Notes: a model not told the origin generated them from the letters alone. A stretch of 64,000 bases of DNA from Bdellovibrionales bacterium (GCA_947462765.1 CANHQK010000008.1:1-64000), one strand, 5' to 3'; numbered from the stretch's first letter, positions 1 to 9,984 are shown. A program made the numbers and translations.

Positions 1-779
1 TGGGCGAAGGTCCAATTCATATCCTTCAAGTTCCCGAATGAAACCTGTTTTCCGTTATGGAATGCCTTCATCGAAAGATCGTGGCGGTCGCCGCTCGGTC
101 CGGGAATCCGGCGCGACTCGAGCTCATCCCGGGTCACGAGGTAGGGCCCGAGGCTGGTGGCGAAATCCTTTCCTTTTGCCGGACCGAGATTCAGTTTCAT
201 TTCCTGGGTCTGGAATTCGCGCGCTGACCAGTCGTTCATGATCATGTATCCGAAAATGTGCTCATCCGCGCGTGAGGCCGGGATATTGCGGCCCTCTTTG
301 CCGATGACGATCGCGACCTCGAGTTCGAAGTCGAGGCGTTCCAAGGCGCGCTCCATCACATAAACCTCCCCCGGGCCCGTGATGGCCAGGTGGTTCGTGA
401 AGTAAAATACGGGGAATTCATCGAACTCGGGAATCATGGGCAGGCCACGACCCTTGCGAGCGCTCTCCACGTGCTGCCGGAAAGCATAGCCGTCCCGGCA
501 GGAAACAGGAGAAGGAACCGGAGAGAGCAACCAGGCCTCCGACTCGGGCACGATCGCCGATCCGGGAACCAGGCCCGCTTTCGCCTTTTCCATCCATCCT
601 TTGGCCCAAGGGAGGGATTCATCCGCATTCTTGATGAAATCCAGCATATCCCGGGTCCAAGGGCGGGAATCGATGGCGTCGAAATCGAGGATGCGGCCCT
701 TTCCCGGCTCGCTTCCGGGGTCGAGCAGAGCTCCGACATGATGGGTGCGATCGGCGGCTTTCAGTGTCACGAGTTTCAT
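1..779 (-). CDS. Fumarylacetoacetate hydrolase family protein (C-terminus runs off window start)
   Basis: My own translation of the minus strand from ATG at 779 gives MKLVTLKAADRTHHVGALLDPG...LDFELEVAIVIGKEGRNIPASRADEHIFGYMIMNDWSAREFQTQEMKLNLGPAKDFATSLGPYLVT, open to base 1. The NDWSAR..Q..E..LGPAKDFATS..P pattern is typical of the FAH family. It is absent from the ORF track because it is truncated. Confidence 0.88.
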   Translation of the reverse strand, partial: MKLVTLKAADRTHHVGALLDPGSEPGKGRILDFDAIDSRPWTRDMLDFIKNADESLPWAKGWMEKAKAGLVPGSAIVPESEAWLLSPVPSPVSCRDGYAFRQHVESARKGRGLPMIPEFDEFPVFYFTNHLAITGPGEVYVMERALERLDFELEVAIVIGKEGRNIPASRADEHIFGYMIMNDWSAREFQTQEMKLNLGPAKGKDFATSLGPYLVTRDELESRRIPGPSGDRHDLSMKAFHNGKQVSFGNLKDMNWTFA

Positions 780-798
780 GATGGTCTCACTCCCTATG

Positions 799-828
799 AA
801 AAAGGGGACGGAAACTCCGTCCCCTTTT
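799..828 (-). terminator. Rho-independent terminator downstream of the HU gene
   Basis: aaaaaggggacggaaactccgtcccctttt: GGGGACGGA/TCCGTCCCC stem flanked by A/T runs, just downstream of the HU stop on the minus strand. Confidence 0.75.
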
Positions 829-851
829 CCTCGTTCAAAACTAAATTCGGA

Positions 852-1211
852 TTACCAGTTTTTCTTGTCAGCGAAGGTGTCCTTCAGGGTCTTCGGGAAG
901 GACCAGCGGGGCTTCTTGGAAGCCGGACGTGCTTTCACGTCGATGGTTTCACCGGTGAAAGGGTTGGTGCCTTTGCCGGCTTTACGGGCTTTCACTTCAC
1001 GGCGGACCAGGGCACCGATCACAGGAAAGCGGATGCGCTCGCCACCGGCAGCCAGTTTTGCGCCTTTGGTGAAAGTGGTTTCAACCAGTTCCTTGAGTTC
1101 GGAGCGTTTGATCTTGATGGAGCCGTTCTTGGACACTTCTGTAATGCTCATGACGCCTTCGTAGAGCTCATTGATGAAAGAATATTTCTTCTTAGCTGCC
1201 TTTTTAGCCAT
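852..1211 (-). CDS. HU/IHF family DNA-binding protein
   Basis: MAKKAAKKKYSFINELYEGVMSITEVSK...FPVIGALVRREVKARKAGKGTNPFTGETIDVKARPASKKPRWSFPKTLKD; the GTNPxTGExIxVxAR motif is diagnostic. Start set at 1211 with an upstream ggagac RBS. Confidence 0.93.
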   Translation of the reverse strand: MAKKAAKKKYSFINELYEGVMSITEVSKNGSIKIKRSELKELVETTFTKGAKLAAGGERIRFPVIGALVRREVKARKAGKGTNPFTGETIDVKARPASKKPRWSFPKTLKDTFADKKNW

Positions 1212-1305
1212 ATTGTCTCCTTTGTGGATCATTTTTAGAAAAGGTTCCACGGGGTGGCAAGAAAAAAAGTTCGAAAAATAGCCGGAATTTTGCAAAAATG
1301 CTTAC

Positions 1306-1986
1306 ATGAGATCCGAATCGAGCCTGGAAGTGGACCGGAGAATCCTGTTGTTCGACTTTGACGGTACCATTGTGGTGACCGAGATTCTGGCGCGTCTGGC
1401 GATCGAGTCTTACTTTTCCGACAAAGGGATCCAGGTCCCTGCGGCTTTCCCCCAAATGATCGTGGGCAAGACCTGGAAGCTGGCGGTGAGCCAAATGGCG
1501 GAGGAGGGGAGGCGCCTGGGTATCCCGCTTCCGGCTGAAGACGAGTTGAGACGAGAATTCCAGGAACGGTACCGGGCCCGGTTCTCGGAGGGGGTTCCTT
1601 TGGTGCCCGGATTCCTGGAGCGCTTTCCCGAATTGAAGTCGAGGGCCGAGTTCGTCGGGATTGTGACAGGATCGGAGCGCCACGAGGTAGAGGCCATCTT
1701 GGCGTCTTGGGGGCTGGAGAAGGAATTCGAGAGGATTTGGGCGGCGGGCGAGTATCCGGGTAGCAAGCCGGACCCGGCTCCTTATTTACGAGCCATGAGC
1801 GATCTTGGAGTGGCTCCGGAGCGCGTGATTGTTTTCGAAGATTCCTTAGCGGGCATGGAGTCGGCGCATCGGGCTGGGGTCAGTTTTGTTCAGATCTCGC
1901 ACGAGAGCCATTCACCACCGGCCGATCCCCGGGCCCTACTGACGATCAGGGACTGGTTTGAGCTTCCGGTTCAAAGGAAGCTATAG
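1306..1986 (+). CDS. HAD-superfamily hydrolase (phosphoglycolate phosphatase/beta-phosphoglucomutase-like)
   Basis: N-terminal LLFDFDGTIV, later GIVTGSERHEVEAIL, GSKPDPAPYLRAMSDLGV.PERVIVFEDSLAGMESAHRAG. Confidence 0.92.
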   Translation: MRSESSLEVDRRILLFDFDGTIVVTEILARLAIESYFSDKGIQVPAAFPQMIVGKTWKLAVSQMAEEGRRLGIPLPAEDELRREFQERYRARFSEGVPLVPGFLERFPELKSRAEFVGIVTGSERHEVEAILASWGLEKEFERIWAAGEYPGSKPDPAPYLRAMSDLGVAPERVIVFEDSLAGMESAHRAGVSFVQISHESHSPPADPRALLTIRDWFELPVQRKL

Positions 1987-2582
1987 GAGAATCCGCCCAG
2001 CATGTGGATCGATCGTGCGAAAAGCGTTTTGGTCGTGATGGTCGAGAGATCTTGGAAGCCATGCTGATACCGGGCATCGATGATGAGGCTCCACGATTCG
2101 GACAAGTGAAACCTGGCGCGGAGATCGATCAGCAGGCCGAGATCGAGGGTCTGCATTTGGGCTGTGTCATAGGGCTGGTTCACCGTACTGATCGAATCGC
2201 TCGTGCTCACCATTCCACGTGCAAAACCCGCATAGCCTCCGACGCCTAGACTCATCGACCCGTCAAAATGATAATGGAGCACAAGAGGGACTTGAATCCA
2301 CTCGGTCCGCCTCGTGCTGACCGAACCTGAAACCGTCCGCTCACTGGCCTCTTTGAGCCAAGAAACACCGCTCTCGATGCTGAAAGGGCTCTCTCCCAGT
2401 GGAAGCAGTGCGCCAAATCCGAAGCTGTTGCCTGCGCTACCCGTCCAGTCCTGATCGATCCCCTGGACCGACTCCGATGGAGCGGCATAAAGGAGGCCCC
2501 CCCAGGCAGTCAGCTCGAGTGCCGATGCAGGATGGGCGCCGCCGAGCAGGAGGAGCCAGAGGAGGTGTTTCAGGGACTTCAT
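1971..2582 (-). CDS. Outer-membrane beta-barrel-like secreted protein
   Basis: Signal peptide MKSLKHLLWLLLLGGAHPASA, alternating amphipathic strands, C-terminal aromatic (GGFSYSFL). Converges on and overlaps the HAD gene by 16 bp. Confidence 0.65.
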   Translation of the reverse strand: MKSLKHLLWLLLLGGAHPASALELTAWGGLLYAAPSESVQGIDQDWTGSAGNSFGFGALLPLGESPFSIESGVSWLKEASERTVSGSVSTRRTEWIQVPLVLHYHFDGSMSLGVGGYAGFARGMVSTSDSISTVNQPYDTAQMQTLDLGLLIDLRARFHLSESWSLIIDARYQHGFQDLSTITTKTLFARSIHMLGGFSYSFL

Positions 2583-2682
2583 GACCGTAGCTTATGACGG
2601 GCTTCCCTGTTAAGGTAAGTAAAAATTGCCTATTGGTTCTGGATGCGATCCGTCGCACAATGGAAACAGGAGTTGTTCAGCC

Positions 2683-3459
2683 ATGCAAGATCCCAATACG
2701 AACATCAATACCGGCCGTTTGGATGACCTCGTTCATGCCATTGCTGAGGCGCGCCGTTCCTTGCAGAATTGGCAGGATAAGCGGACTGAGGCGATGATTC
2801 GTCTCGACTCCTTCGCCTACGATGTCCAGAAGATCGAGGAAGACCGCTCCCGGATGGAGCAAAAGCTTCTCGACCTGAAGCACGAGGCACAGTCTCAGGC
2901 CAAGATCTACCAAAGCCACGTGGGCGAGTTGACGGACCAAATGCAGTTGCTGAAGCTCGAAACGGAGAACCTCCGGAACGAGATTCTGGACAAGAACATG
3001 GTGATCGAGTCGCTCCACAAGGAAATCGAAGCTCAGAAGGTGTTGCGTGGACAGTTGGTGCAACAGCATTCTCAGAAACAAAACGAGCTTCGTTCCGAAC
3101 TCGAGGTCAAATTCGCAAATCAGATCTGGGATCTGAAGATGAAGAACGAGAGTGTCGCAGCCCAGCTGCTCGAGTCCTCCGAGCGTTGTGCTGCAGCTGA
3201 AACCCAGGTTGAAAAACTCGAGCGCGAACTGTCGCAGATCCGCAGCCACATGATGGGCATTCTCCAGGCGGCTCCCGACACTGCTCCACGTAGGCAAGCT
3301 CCTGCGGGTGCCAGCGTTTTTGCGGGTCCGGTGGAACCTTCCAAGAAAGCCGAGCTCGAGACTCAGGCCATTCAGTCCGTGGCCGGAGCCGTGGCGGATC
3401 CAGCCAACCTGGACGGATCTCCTTCAGTGGAAGACTACCTGAAGCGCCTCGGCTATTGA
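2683..3459 (+). CDS. Coiled-coil protein of unknown function
   Basis: Long heptad-rich region (KIEEDRSRMEQKLLDLKHEAQSQAKIYQ...LEKLERELSQIRSHMM). Start at MQDPNTN (2683). Confidence 0.7.
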   Translation: MQDPNTNINTGRLDDLVHAIAEARRSLQNWQDKRTEAMIRLDSFAYDVQKIEEDRSRMEQKLLDLKHEAQSQAKIYQSHVGELTDQMQLLKLETENLRNEILDKNMVIESLHKEIEAQKVLRGQLVQQHSQKQNELRSELEVKFANQIWDLKMKNESVAAQLLESSERCAAAETQVEKLERELSQIRSHMMGILQAAPDTAPRRQAPAGASVFAGPVEPSKKAELETQAIQSVAGAVADPANLDGSPSVEDYLKRLGY

Positions 3460-3466
3460 TCCAAGA

Positions 3467-3700
3467 TTATTCGCCGTCTTTACCGATGGCTTCTACGGGA
3501 CAGGCTTCGAGTGCGGCTTGAGCGCGGGCGATCTCGTCCGGTGTCGTGGGCTGTTTGAACACGTAGGAATATCCGTGTTCGTCATTGCGGGTGAAGTGAT
3601 CCGGCGCTTCGGAGCGACAAGCATCGCAGTCGATGCACTGGTCATCCACATAAAACTTGCCTTTGGAGTTATCGGGCCACTTCTTTCCTTTTTCTGCCAT
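3467..3700 (-). CDS. Ferredoxin-like 4Fe-4S protein
   Basis: CIDCDACRSEAPDHF...AQAALEACPVEAIG: CxxCxxC plus distal CP, as in single-cluster ferredoxins. Start could be 3700 (MAEKG) or 3718 (MSKLPAM). Confidence 0.85.
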   Translation of the reverse strand: MAEKGKKWPDNSKGKFYVDDQCIDCDACRSEAPDHFTRNDEHGYSYVFKQPTTPDEIARAQAALEACPVEAIGKDGE

Positions 3701-3803
3701 GGCGGGGAGTTTACTCATTTTTGGGTCTGAAGTCAAACAAACGGGCTGATCGGGAACAATTCCGCTTGGAGGGTGGGAACCGGACGCCTTAGGATAAGGC
3801 AAA

Positions 3804-4922
3804 GTGGGCGAGCACTTCAAAATCATCATCAGTGACTGTCACCTCTCGGCGGGACGCTATTTCGAGGGAAAGTTCAATCCTCACGAGGACTTTTTCCACG
3901 ATGGGGAGATGTGCGAGTTCTTCGAGTACTTTTCGAGCGGGGCGTACGGGGAAGGTCCGGATGGCCCGGTTGAAGTCGAGTTGGTGATCAATGGAGATTT
4001 CTTCGACTTCCTGAACGTTCCCTATCTCGGTGAGTTCGAGGAGGGGATCACCGAGGAGATCGCCTTGACCAAATGCGAGGCGATCCTGGCTGGACACGGC
4101 AGGGTCATGGCAGCCCTTCGTAAATTCGTGTCAAAACCCGGAAAGCGGATCACCTACCTGATCGGGAACCATGATGCCGAGTTGTTTTTTGAGAAAGTCC
4201 GGGAGCGGATCATCCGTGAATGGGATCCCCAGGGTTTTTATCCAAGTGAAAAGGTCCGGATCATCGCTGATACCGACCGGATCCGCTATGATCACGGGCT
4301 CGAAATCCGGCACGGGAACCAGTTCGAGGCCAGTAATCAGCTCGACTTCAAGAATCCCCTGATGGAGCTCAGTAATGGGACGCGGGTTCTCAATATTCCG
4401 TGGGGAAGCATTTATATTCTCAAGATTGTGAACCGGCTCAAGTGGGAACGTGGCAATCTCGACAAGATCCGTCCCCTCAAGATCTTCGCTTTTTTCGGGG
4501 TGCTGTTCGATCCCGTGTTCACACTGAAATTCATTCTCCTTTCGATGTTTTACTTTCTGAAAACAAGGATCATGAGCCGTTCCCCGTCCTTGTTCGGGTT
4601 CAGACGGACCATGCAGACGCTCTCGCAAGAGCGCTCGCTCTTTCTCGACCTCGAGGACCAAGCGCGGGACATGCTACGGTCTGATCCCGGGCTTCATACC
4701 GTTGTGATGGGGCACACCCACTTGCCGATGCACCGCGTGTATGAGCAGGGCCGTCAATACCTGAACTGCGGGACCTGGACCAAGATGGTCTATCTGGACT
4801 GGCGTTATATCGGCGAGCCTTTTCATCCGACCTTTGTTCTGGTGCGGATTCACGAAGGAAAAATCCAGGCCGAGCTCAATCAGTGGACCGGAATCCGCAA
4901 TCCTTACCGGGCCCACGCTTGA
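3804..4922 (+). CDS. Calcineurin-like metallophosphoesterase
   Basis: SDCHLSAG, VINGDFFDF, YLIGNHDAELF, VVMGHTHLPMH metal-ligand motifs. Confidence 0.9.
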   Translation: MGEHFKIIISDCHLSAGRYFEGKFNPHEDFFHDGEMCEFFEYFSSGAYGEGPDGPVEVELVINGDFFDFLNVPYLGEFEEGITEEIALTKCEAILAGHGRVMAALRKFVSKPGKRITYLIGNHDAELFFEKVRERIIREWDPQGFYPSEKVRIIADTDRIRYDHGLEIRHGNQFEASNQLDFKNPLMELSNGTRVLNIPWGSIYILKIVNRLKWERGNLDKIRPLKIFAFFGVLFDPVFTLKFILLSMFYFLKTRIMSRSPSLFGFRRTMQTLSQERSLFLDLEDQARDMLRSDPGLHTVVMGHTHLPMHRVYEQGRQYLNCGTWTKMVYLDWRYIGEPFHPTFVLVRIHEGKIQAELNQWTGIRNPYRAHA

Positions 4923-4999
4923 TTCACGGATGTCATTGAATTAACGGCTTTGGTCGCGCACGGTGGCACAGGTTAGAATGGATTCAAGAGGGGAATCCG

Positions 5000-6784
5000 G
5001 TGAGCCGAAGAGTAAAGGTGAGGAACAGGTCCATTCATGCGTTGTCGATCGTGCTCGCTGTCCTGACGGGCGTGTTGCAATCCTGTTCCAAGAAGAGCGA
5101 TCCTCCATCCAATCGAGTGGGATCAATCGCCCCAGCGGTACTTTCCTCCGGACGCTACCTTCCCGACTCAGCGGTGGTTGGGAATTCGGTGGTCAAGGGC
5201 ACGGTGACGGTGAGCCGCTCGGAACTCTACTACACCAATGTGAGCATGGTTCAATTCAACCAGCCCTGGGGAAGCCGCGAGTTGCTGGTCAACTTGGGTA
5301 CCTATGGGGCCGGAGATTTCGGTCCTCTCGGATCCATGACCCTGGTGGCGGAAACTCAGGATTATCCGCTTGAACAAGGCGGGGCTTTTCCGGTTTTGAG
5401 CGAGTTTTACGTGGTGCCCGCCTCGGGGCCTACCGTGAACTATGTGAAGCTGAGGAGCGCATGCGTGACTGAAGGCATGTGGAGTTGTGGAGGCGGATTC
5501 TGTAATGTGAATCCGAATTGCACGACTGACACGGGCAGTTCCTTCGGAGGACGTAACGATTGGGATCAGCATCAGATTCCTCCCTACGGGTATGCCACGA
5601 CCAACGCCTTTCCTCGCTGTGACAGTAGTGTGAATGGTTGGAACTGCCCGAATTCGGGTCAGCTTCCAGCGGGGCAGTATTTTGCAAAGTACGTGTTGAT
5701 GTCGGATTCCGGTGGCTCGGTGGATGATTTGTTAGCAGGCCTGAAGGTTACGGTCATCGTCAAGAAAGACACTGCAACACGGGACAGTCTTGCCGTGAAT
5801 GGCGGGGTGAATATCAATCTGATCCTGGTCGGGGATCAGAACATCAATGATTCACTGAGTGTCCGGGGTGCGAGAAACCTCGATCTTTTGTTCAAGGAAG
5901 TCAATCGCCTGCTGAAGGTGGCAAGTGGAGCGAAGATCGGGATCAACGCGCTCAATGTCTTCGAATGGTCCGACGCAAACGGCGGAAATCAGTACTCCCA
6001 AGTCGACTACCTCGATCTCGGGAATATGTTCGAGGCCGGTTCCAAAGCCTCCTCGCTTTCCGCCAGCTCGGGGAACGCCATCAATATCTTTTTAGTGGGG
6101 GATATCACCTATTCCAATACCTCGAATCTTCGGATTCTTGGAGTTTCTGGAGGGATTCTCGGTCCACCGGTCCATGGAACCCAGACCAGCGGTTTGGCCT
6201 TCTCGAGCGGGAATGAGCTGGCCTTGTTCAATTCCAAGTGCACGGTCAACAATTGCCATGAGCGATTCCAGGAGAATGATTTCCGTGAAATGGCCGCGAC
6301 CATCGCCCATGAGCTGGGGCACTTTCTGGGTCTGAATCATCCCTCCGAAAATGCTTCATCGGCGTCGCAGTCTCATGATGCACTCAATGATACCCCGCTC
6401 TGTGTCCGCAACACGGTCGGGAATATGAGCCAGCGCACCTGTTACTACAACAACGACTCTGTGATCCAAGCATCGCCCTTAGCGGGGAATACTTGTAAAC
6501 AAGCCTGCGATAACGTGACTACCATTGATTATTATTTGGCGAATCCGACCAGTCCCGCTGTGGCGATCGATCTGGATCCCGTCAATCAGACGGGATCTTT
6601 TCAGGCCAACGATGACATGCCTCGGCAGTTCTGCCCTGCAGTCCAGGAATGCCAATTCAATCATGTCATGTGGTACACCACGAAAAACCGCCAGCTGAGT
6701 TCGGGTGGGGTCTGGTCTGTAGACGGGCATCTGTTTTCTCCCCAGTCATCCGCCATGTTGCAATGGAGCCCCTTGGTACGCTGA
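5000..6784 (+). CDS. Secreted metzincin-type zinc metalloprotease, probable lipoprotein
   Basis: Lipobox-like LTGVLQSCSKKSD and AATIAHELGHFLGLNHPSE (HExxHxxGxxH). GTG start. Confidence 0.82.
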   Translation: MSRRVKVRNRSIHALSIVLAVLTGVLQSCSKKSDPPSNRVGSIAPAVLSSGRYLPDSAVVGNSVVKGTVTVSRSELYYTNVSMVQFNQPWGSRELLVNLGTYGAGDFGPLGSMTLVAETQDYPLEQGGAFPVLSEFYVVPASGPTVNYVKLRSACVTEGMWSCGGGFCNVNPNCTTDTGSSFGGRNDWDQHQIPPYGYATTNAFPRCDSSVNGWNCPNSGQLPAGQYFAKYVLMSDSGGSVDDLLAGLKVTVIVKKDTATRDSLAVNGGVNINLILVGDQNINDSLSVRGARNLDLLFKEVNRLLKVASGAKIGINALNVFEWSDANGGNQYSQVDYLDLGNMFEAGSKASSLSASSGNAINIFLVGDITYSNTSNLRILGVSGGILGPPVHGTQTSGLAFSSGNELALFNSKCTVNNCHERFQENDFREMAATIAHELGHFLGLNHPSENASSASQSHDALNDTPLCVRNTVGNMSQRTCYYNNDSVIQASPLAGNTCKQACDNVTTIDYYLANPTSPAVAIDLDPVNQTGSFQANDDMPRQFCPAVQECQFNHVMWYTTKNRQLSSGGVWSVDGHLFSPQSSAMLQWSPLVR

Positions 6785-7674
6785 TGAATCGTGCCGGAAG
6801 ACTCTGCGTTGGGTTGTTGATCGGATGGGGTTTCGGTATGTCCGGAGCGTGGGCGCTGTCACCGGAAGAAATCCGGAATGAAATCCGGGGGCAGATGTCT
6901 TTGCGACACCCCGGACCTTCCGGACCTTTTTGGGACCGTCTCGGCGCGGAAGCGCTTCCCGTCATCCGCCAGATGTACAATGAAACCACCTCATCTTACG
7001 AAAAGAGCTGGCTCATCGACGGGTTGTCCCGCTTCAATGATCCGGCAGTGGGCGAGATCCTGCGGGCGGATGCCGAGAAGGAACAGAATGCGATTTTAAA
7101 GAAGAAACTGCTTTCGGCCTATGTCCAGTCGCAAGGAGATGCATCCCTCGAATTCGCGGAACAACATCTCTCGTCGTCTGACCCTCATATTCGTAAGGCC
7201 GTGGCCATTGCGATCCGTGATCATGTGAGTGCTGAAAAGGCGGGTCCGGTCCTGGCACGTTTCAAGTCCAATGAAAAGGAGCCCTGGGTGCTCCGTTCAC
7301 TGGACGTGAAGTCCGATCCGGGGCTCCTCAAGCTGAAAAGGCCGGGGCAGGCCGAGTTGACAGTCGAAGTGGCTTCCACCCCCCATACAGGTTCCGTGAA
7401 AGCGCTCTCGGAAAAGGAGTTGGCGGGAGAGTGGGGCGGGATTGAATCGGGGCCGAATCGGACCGGGAAGGTGAAGATCATTTTTTCACAGGTCGGAGAT
7501 TCGAATTCCAAGAAATGGAAAGTCGAACTTACCGTATCGAAAAAAGCCAAGCGCACCTATAATCACACTGATTTTGAATGGAGCTACTTTCAGACCGCCC
7601 GGGATCATTGGTTGGAGATCCGGCTCAAAAAAGAAGATACGGTGCTACTGGCGCGCAAACCGGGAAAGAAGTGA
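6784..7674 (+). CDS. Secreted HEAT-like repeat protein of unknown function
   Basis: Signal peptide MNRAGRLCVGLLIGWGFGMSGAWA; repeat-like SLEFAEQHLSSSDPHIRKAVAIAIRDHV. TGATG coupling to the upstream gene. Confidence 0.6.
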   Translation: MNRAGRLCVGLLIGWGFGMSGAWALSPEEIRNEIRGQMSLRHPGPSGPFWDRLGAEALPVIRQMYNETTSSYEKSWLIDGLSRFNDPAVGEILRADAEKEQNAILKKKLLSAYVQSQGDASLEFAEQHLSSSDPHIRKAVAIAIRDHVSAEKAGPVLARFKSNEKEPWVLRSLDVKSDPGLLKLKRPGQAELTVEVASTPHTGSVKALSEKELAGEWGGIESGPNRTGKVKIIFSQVGDSNSKKWKVELTVSKKAKRTYNHTDFEWSYFQTARDHWLEIRLKKEDTVLLARKPGKK

Positions 7675-7681
7675 GGACAAC

Positions 7682-8020
7682 ATGAACGAATACGACGATG
7701 GACGCATCTGGTTCCGGAAAAAAGGTGGATTGGTCACGATCGGACTCACCGAAAAGGGTCTCGAGGAGATCGGAGGGATCCAGTCGGTATCCCTGCCGAC
7801 GGAGGGCGAGGACCTTTTCCAGGATGATGTCATCTGCGAAATCGAGGGCGAGAAGCAGAACTTCGAACTCATCAGTCCGGTCGACGGCGGGGTTGCTGAG
7901 GTGAACGAAGCGCTCATCGAAGAACCTTCGCTTTTGAAGGAAGATCCCCTCGATGAGGGATGGATGGTCAAAATCCGTGTCCAGTCCCGCGATTCGGACG
8001 ATGGCGATTCAGAGGATTAA
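7682..8020 (+). CDS. GcvH-like lipoyl-domain protein
   Basis: GLTEKGLEEIGGIQSVSLPTEGEDLFQDDVICEIEGEKQNFELISPVDGGVAEVNEALIEEPSLLKEDPLDEGWMVKI aligns by eye with GcvH, including a Lys seven residues before the SP of SPVxG. Confidence 0.8.
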   Translation: MNEYDDGRIWFRKKGGLVTIGLTEKGLEEIGGIQSVSLPTEGEDLFQDDVICEIEGEKQNFELISPVDGGVAEVNEALIEEPSLLKEDPLDEGWMVKIRVQSRDSDDGDSED

Positions 8021-8577
8021 GGTCCAGGCTCCGGTTTTGGAACCGAAGCGGGCGAACGGTTCTCGGTCTGAATCTTCTGTACCAGGGCGCCAGTGAGACC
8101 CGCATTCAGGATGAAGACCGTGACAGCGGCCGCCACCCAGGCCGGTTGAAGAGGGGCGCACTTGACCACGCGGGTTCCGAACACGAGATCATGCAGTGCC
8201 AGCTTGTCCTTCCGGAAGGCGCTCATCACAAATCCTCCGAAGAAGAGAGCGACTGAGACCGTTTTTCCGAGGGTCTCCCGCAAGATGCTTCGGAAGAATC
8301 CCGGATGATGCCCTTGGTGCCGGACCCGGATTCCGAAGGTCCATTTGCCCGGAGTGGCTCCCTTCCGTGAATAGAAGAATCCGAAATAAATCACGGTCAG
8401 AACCAGGTTCATTGCGGTCCAGATCCAAGCTGGAGTTTGGAGACTGCGGAGTCCGAGCTGGACCAGGTTTACCGTCACCATGACGGTTGCCAGATCCACC
8501 AGGAACGCGGCTAAACGGATCCAAAAACCGGCGGGTGTGACGGGGTAGTGACGGAAAGGGGGCGGGGTGGGAATCAT
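8017..8577 (-). CDS. RDD family membrane protein
   Basis: PAGFWIRLAAFLVDLATVMVTV...YFGFFYSRKGATPGKWTFGIRV; typical RDD pattern and transmembrane segments. Confidence 0.85.
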   Translation of the reverse strand: MIPTPPPFRHYPVTPAGFWIRLAAFLVDLATVMVTVNLVQLGLRSLQTPAWIWTAMNLVLTVIYFGFFYSRKGATPGKWTFGIRVRHQGHHPGFFRSILRETLGKTVSVALFFGGFVMSAFRKDKLALHDLVFGTRVVKCAPLQPAWVAAAVTVFILNAGLTGALVQKIQTENRSPASVPKPEPGP

Positions 8578-8640
8578 GATGAGGATACTCCTTTCACTCC
8601 GTATCGGCAGGTCCAGTCAAAAGCTTGACTGAAAGGGTGA

Positions 8641-8675
8641 AAAAAAACGGGGACCCCGGAGGGCCCCCGCCTGCG
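8641..8675 (-). terminator. Rho-independent terminator after the clostripain-family gene
   Basis: Minus strand reads gcgggggccctccggggtccccgtttttttt: GC-rich stem followed by a T run, immediately downstream of the stop at 8691. Confidence 0.75.
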
Positions 8676-8690
8676 TTCCCGAAGGATCGC

Positions 8691-9872
8691 TTATTTGAGC
8701 ATGGACTTGAGAACATCTCCCCAACGGGTGGCTTGATCGAAGCTCAGTTGCGAGTAGAGGTCGGCATGCTGGGCATATTCATAGCGCGAAGTCGGGATCC
8801 AGATGGCCATGCCATAGGCTTTCGGAAACCGGTAGGTGTCATTGGCGATGATGAAGTCACCGGTCGAAGAGGCCAGGCGACTCAGGATGCCGGTATCGAG
8901 CGAGGAGATGCCAGCGTTCTTCACGTTGTTCAGGAAGTCGATGAAATCAACATAGTCTGAATTGGTGAAGCTCTGAGCATTCTCAGCCGCCTTCAAAACC
9001 TGTTTCACTGCGCTGGCATTCAGGTTTTTGAATGAGTCCGAGAACTCCCTGATATTCCGGGTCAGTGGGGCCAGGCGATCGAGATCGAAAGCCGAGAACG
9101 TCACTGCGCTCGAGGATCCCTGATAGGACTTCACGTATTCTTTGGAAAGGGCCTTGGCCACTTCCTGAGGGCTCGCCACCTGGAGGGCGTTCCAACGGGC
9201 GAGGAAGGTGTCATAGGGCCAGCCTGCACCCGGCTCGACTTCCTCAGAGCCTGCAAAAACACTGACCGAGTCTTTCATTTCATGAGCGACTTCGACCATG
9301 GCCATCAGGCAGGCGTCGGAAGCGTAGAGATCCACCTTGTGCCCGAGGATTTTGGCGGATTCGGACATGGCGAGTGCCAACTGCTTCGTGGTCATGCGAT
9401 TCCCCGAAAGGTCATCGTAGCTGATGTCCATGGGCTGGATGATGCTTCCGTCGCGTTTGCCGTGCCAACCGCTGCCATGGTTCCAGACATCGATGAACAT
9501 TTTCTGGGCCGGATACTTCTGGTTGGCCCAGCGGACGAAGTCCACCAGTGTGCGCCAGTCGCCCATGTCCACGCGCCCGAGGTTTTCTATGATCGGGGAG
9601 GTGACCTTGTTGAAGTCGTTATCCTTGCGGACCACAAGGCGCTTAACGGTCTTGGTCTGCAAGCTCGCCCACTGGACGATCACGTTCACACGGTCGGTGG
9701 ATCCGATCTTTTCCATTTGATTGATATTGAGAGCACCAAACGGGTCGAGATTGTTGAAGCCGTTCAGGTAGACGAGGAAGGTCCACTCCTTGGGTTGGCT
9801 GGAACCCTGGGCGTTGGCTTGGCCTGCGAAGCCGATGACGAGCGCGAGCAGGGCGATGAACGATCGAAGCAT
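8691..9872 (-). CDS. Clostripain-family (peptidase C11) secreted cysteine protease
   Basis: Signal peptide MLRSFIALLALVIGFAGQANAQ; WTFLVYLNGFNNLD, IDVWNHGSGWHG (His), DLYASDACLMAMVEVAHEM (Cys), VFAGSEEVEPGAGWPY. Confidence 0.9.
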   Translation of the reverse strand: MLRSFIALLALVIGFAGQANAQGSSQPKEWTFLVYLNGFNNLDPFGALNINQMEKIGSTDRVNVIVQWASLQTKTVKRLVVRKDNDFNKVTSPIIENLGRVDMGDWRTLVDFVRWANQKYPAQKMFIDVWNHGSGWHGKRDGSIIQPMDISYDDLSGNRMTTKQLALAMSESAKILGHKVDLYASDACLMAMVEVAHEMKDSVSVFAGSEEVEPGAGWPYDTFLARWNALQVASPQEVAKALSKEYVKSYQGSSSAVTFSAFDLDRLAPLTRNIREFSDSFKNLNASAVKQVLKAAENAQSFTNSDYVDFIDFLNNVKNAGISSLDTGILSRLASSTGDFIIANDTYRFPKAYGMAIWIPTSRYEYAQHADLYSQLSFDQATRWGDVLKSMLK

Positions 9873-9984
9873 GAGAATTCCTCCGTTGAATTCGTTTGGT
9901 TCGGGCATTTGGGACTCATCCTGAATCCCGGGAACAATGCGTTTCGATCAGTCTCCCACGAAGGTGGGGGCCGGTATAGGAGAA

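Noticed and set aside
390-1238. 282-aa plus-strand ORF
   Set aside because: Antisense to the FAH-family gene and HU, both of which have clear family motifs; composition typical of an antisense GC-rich frame.
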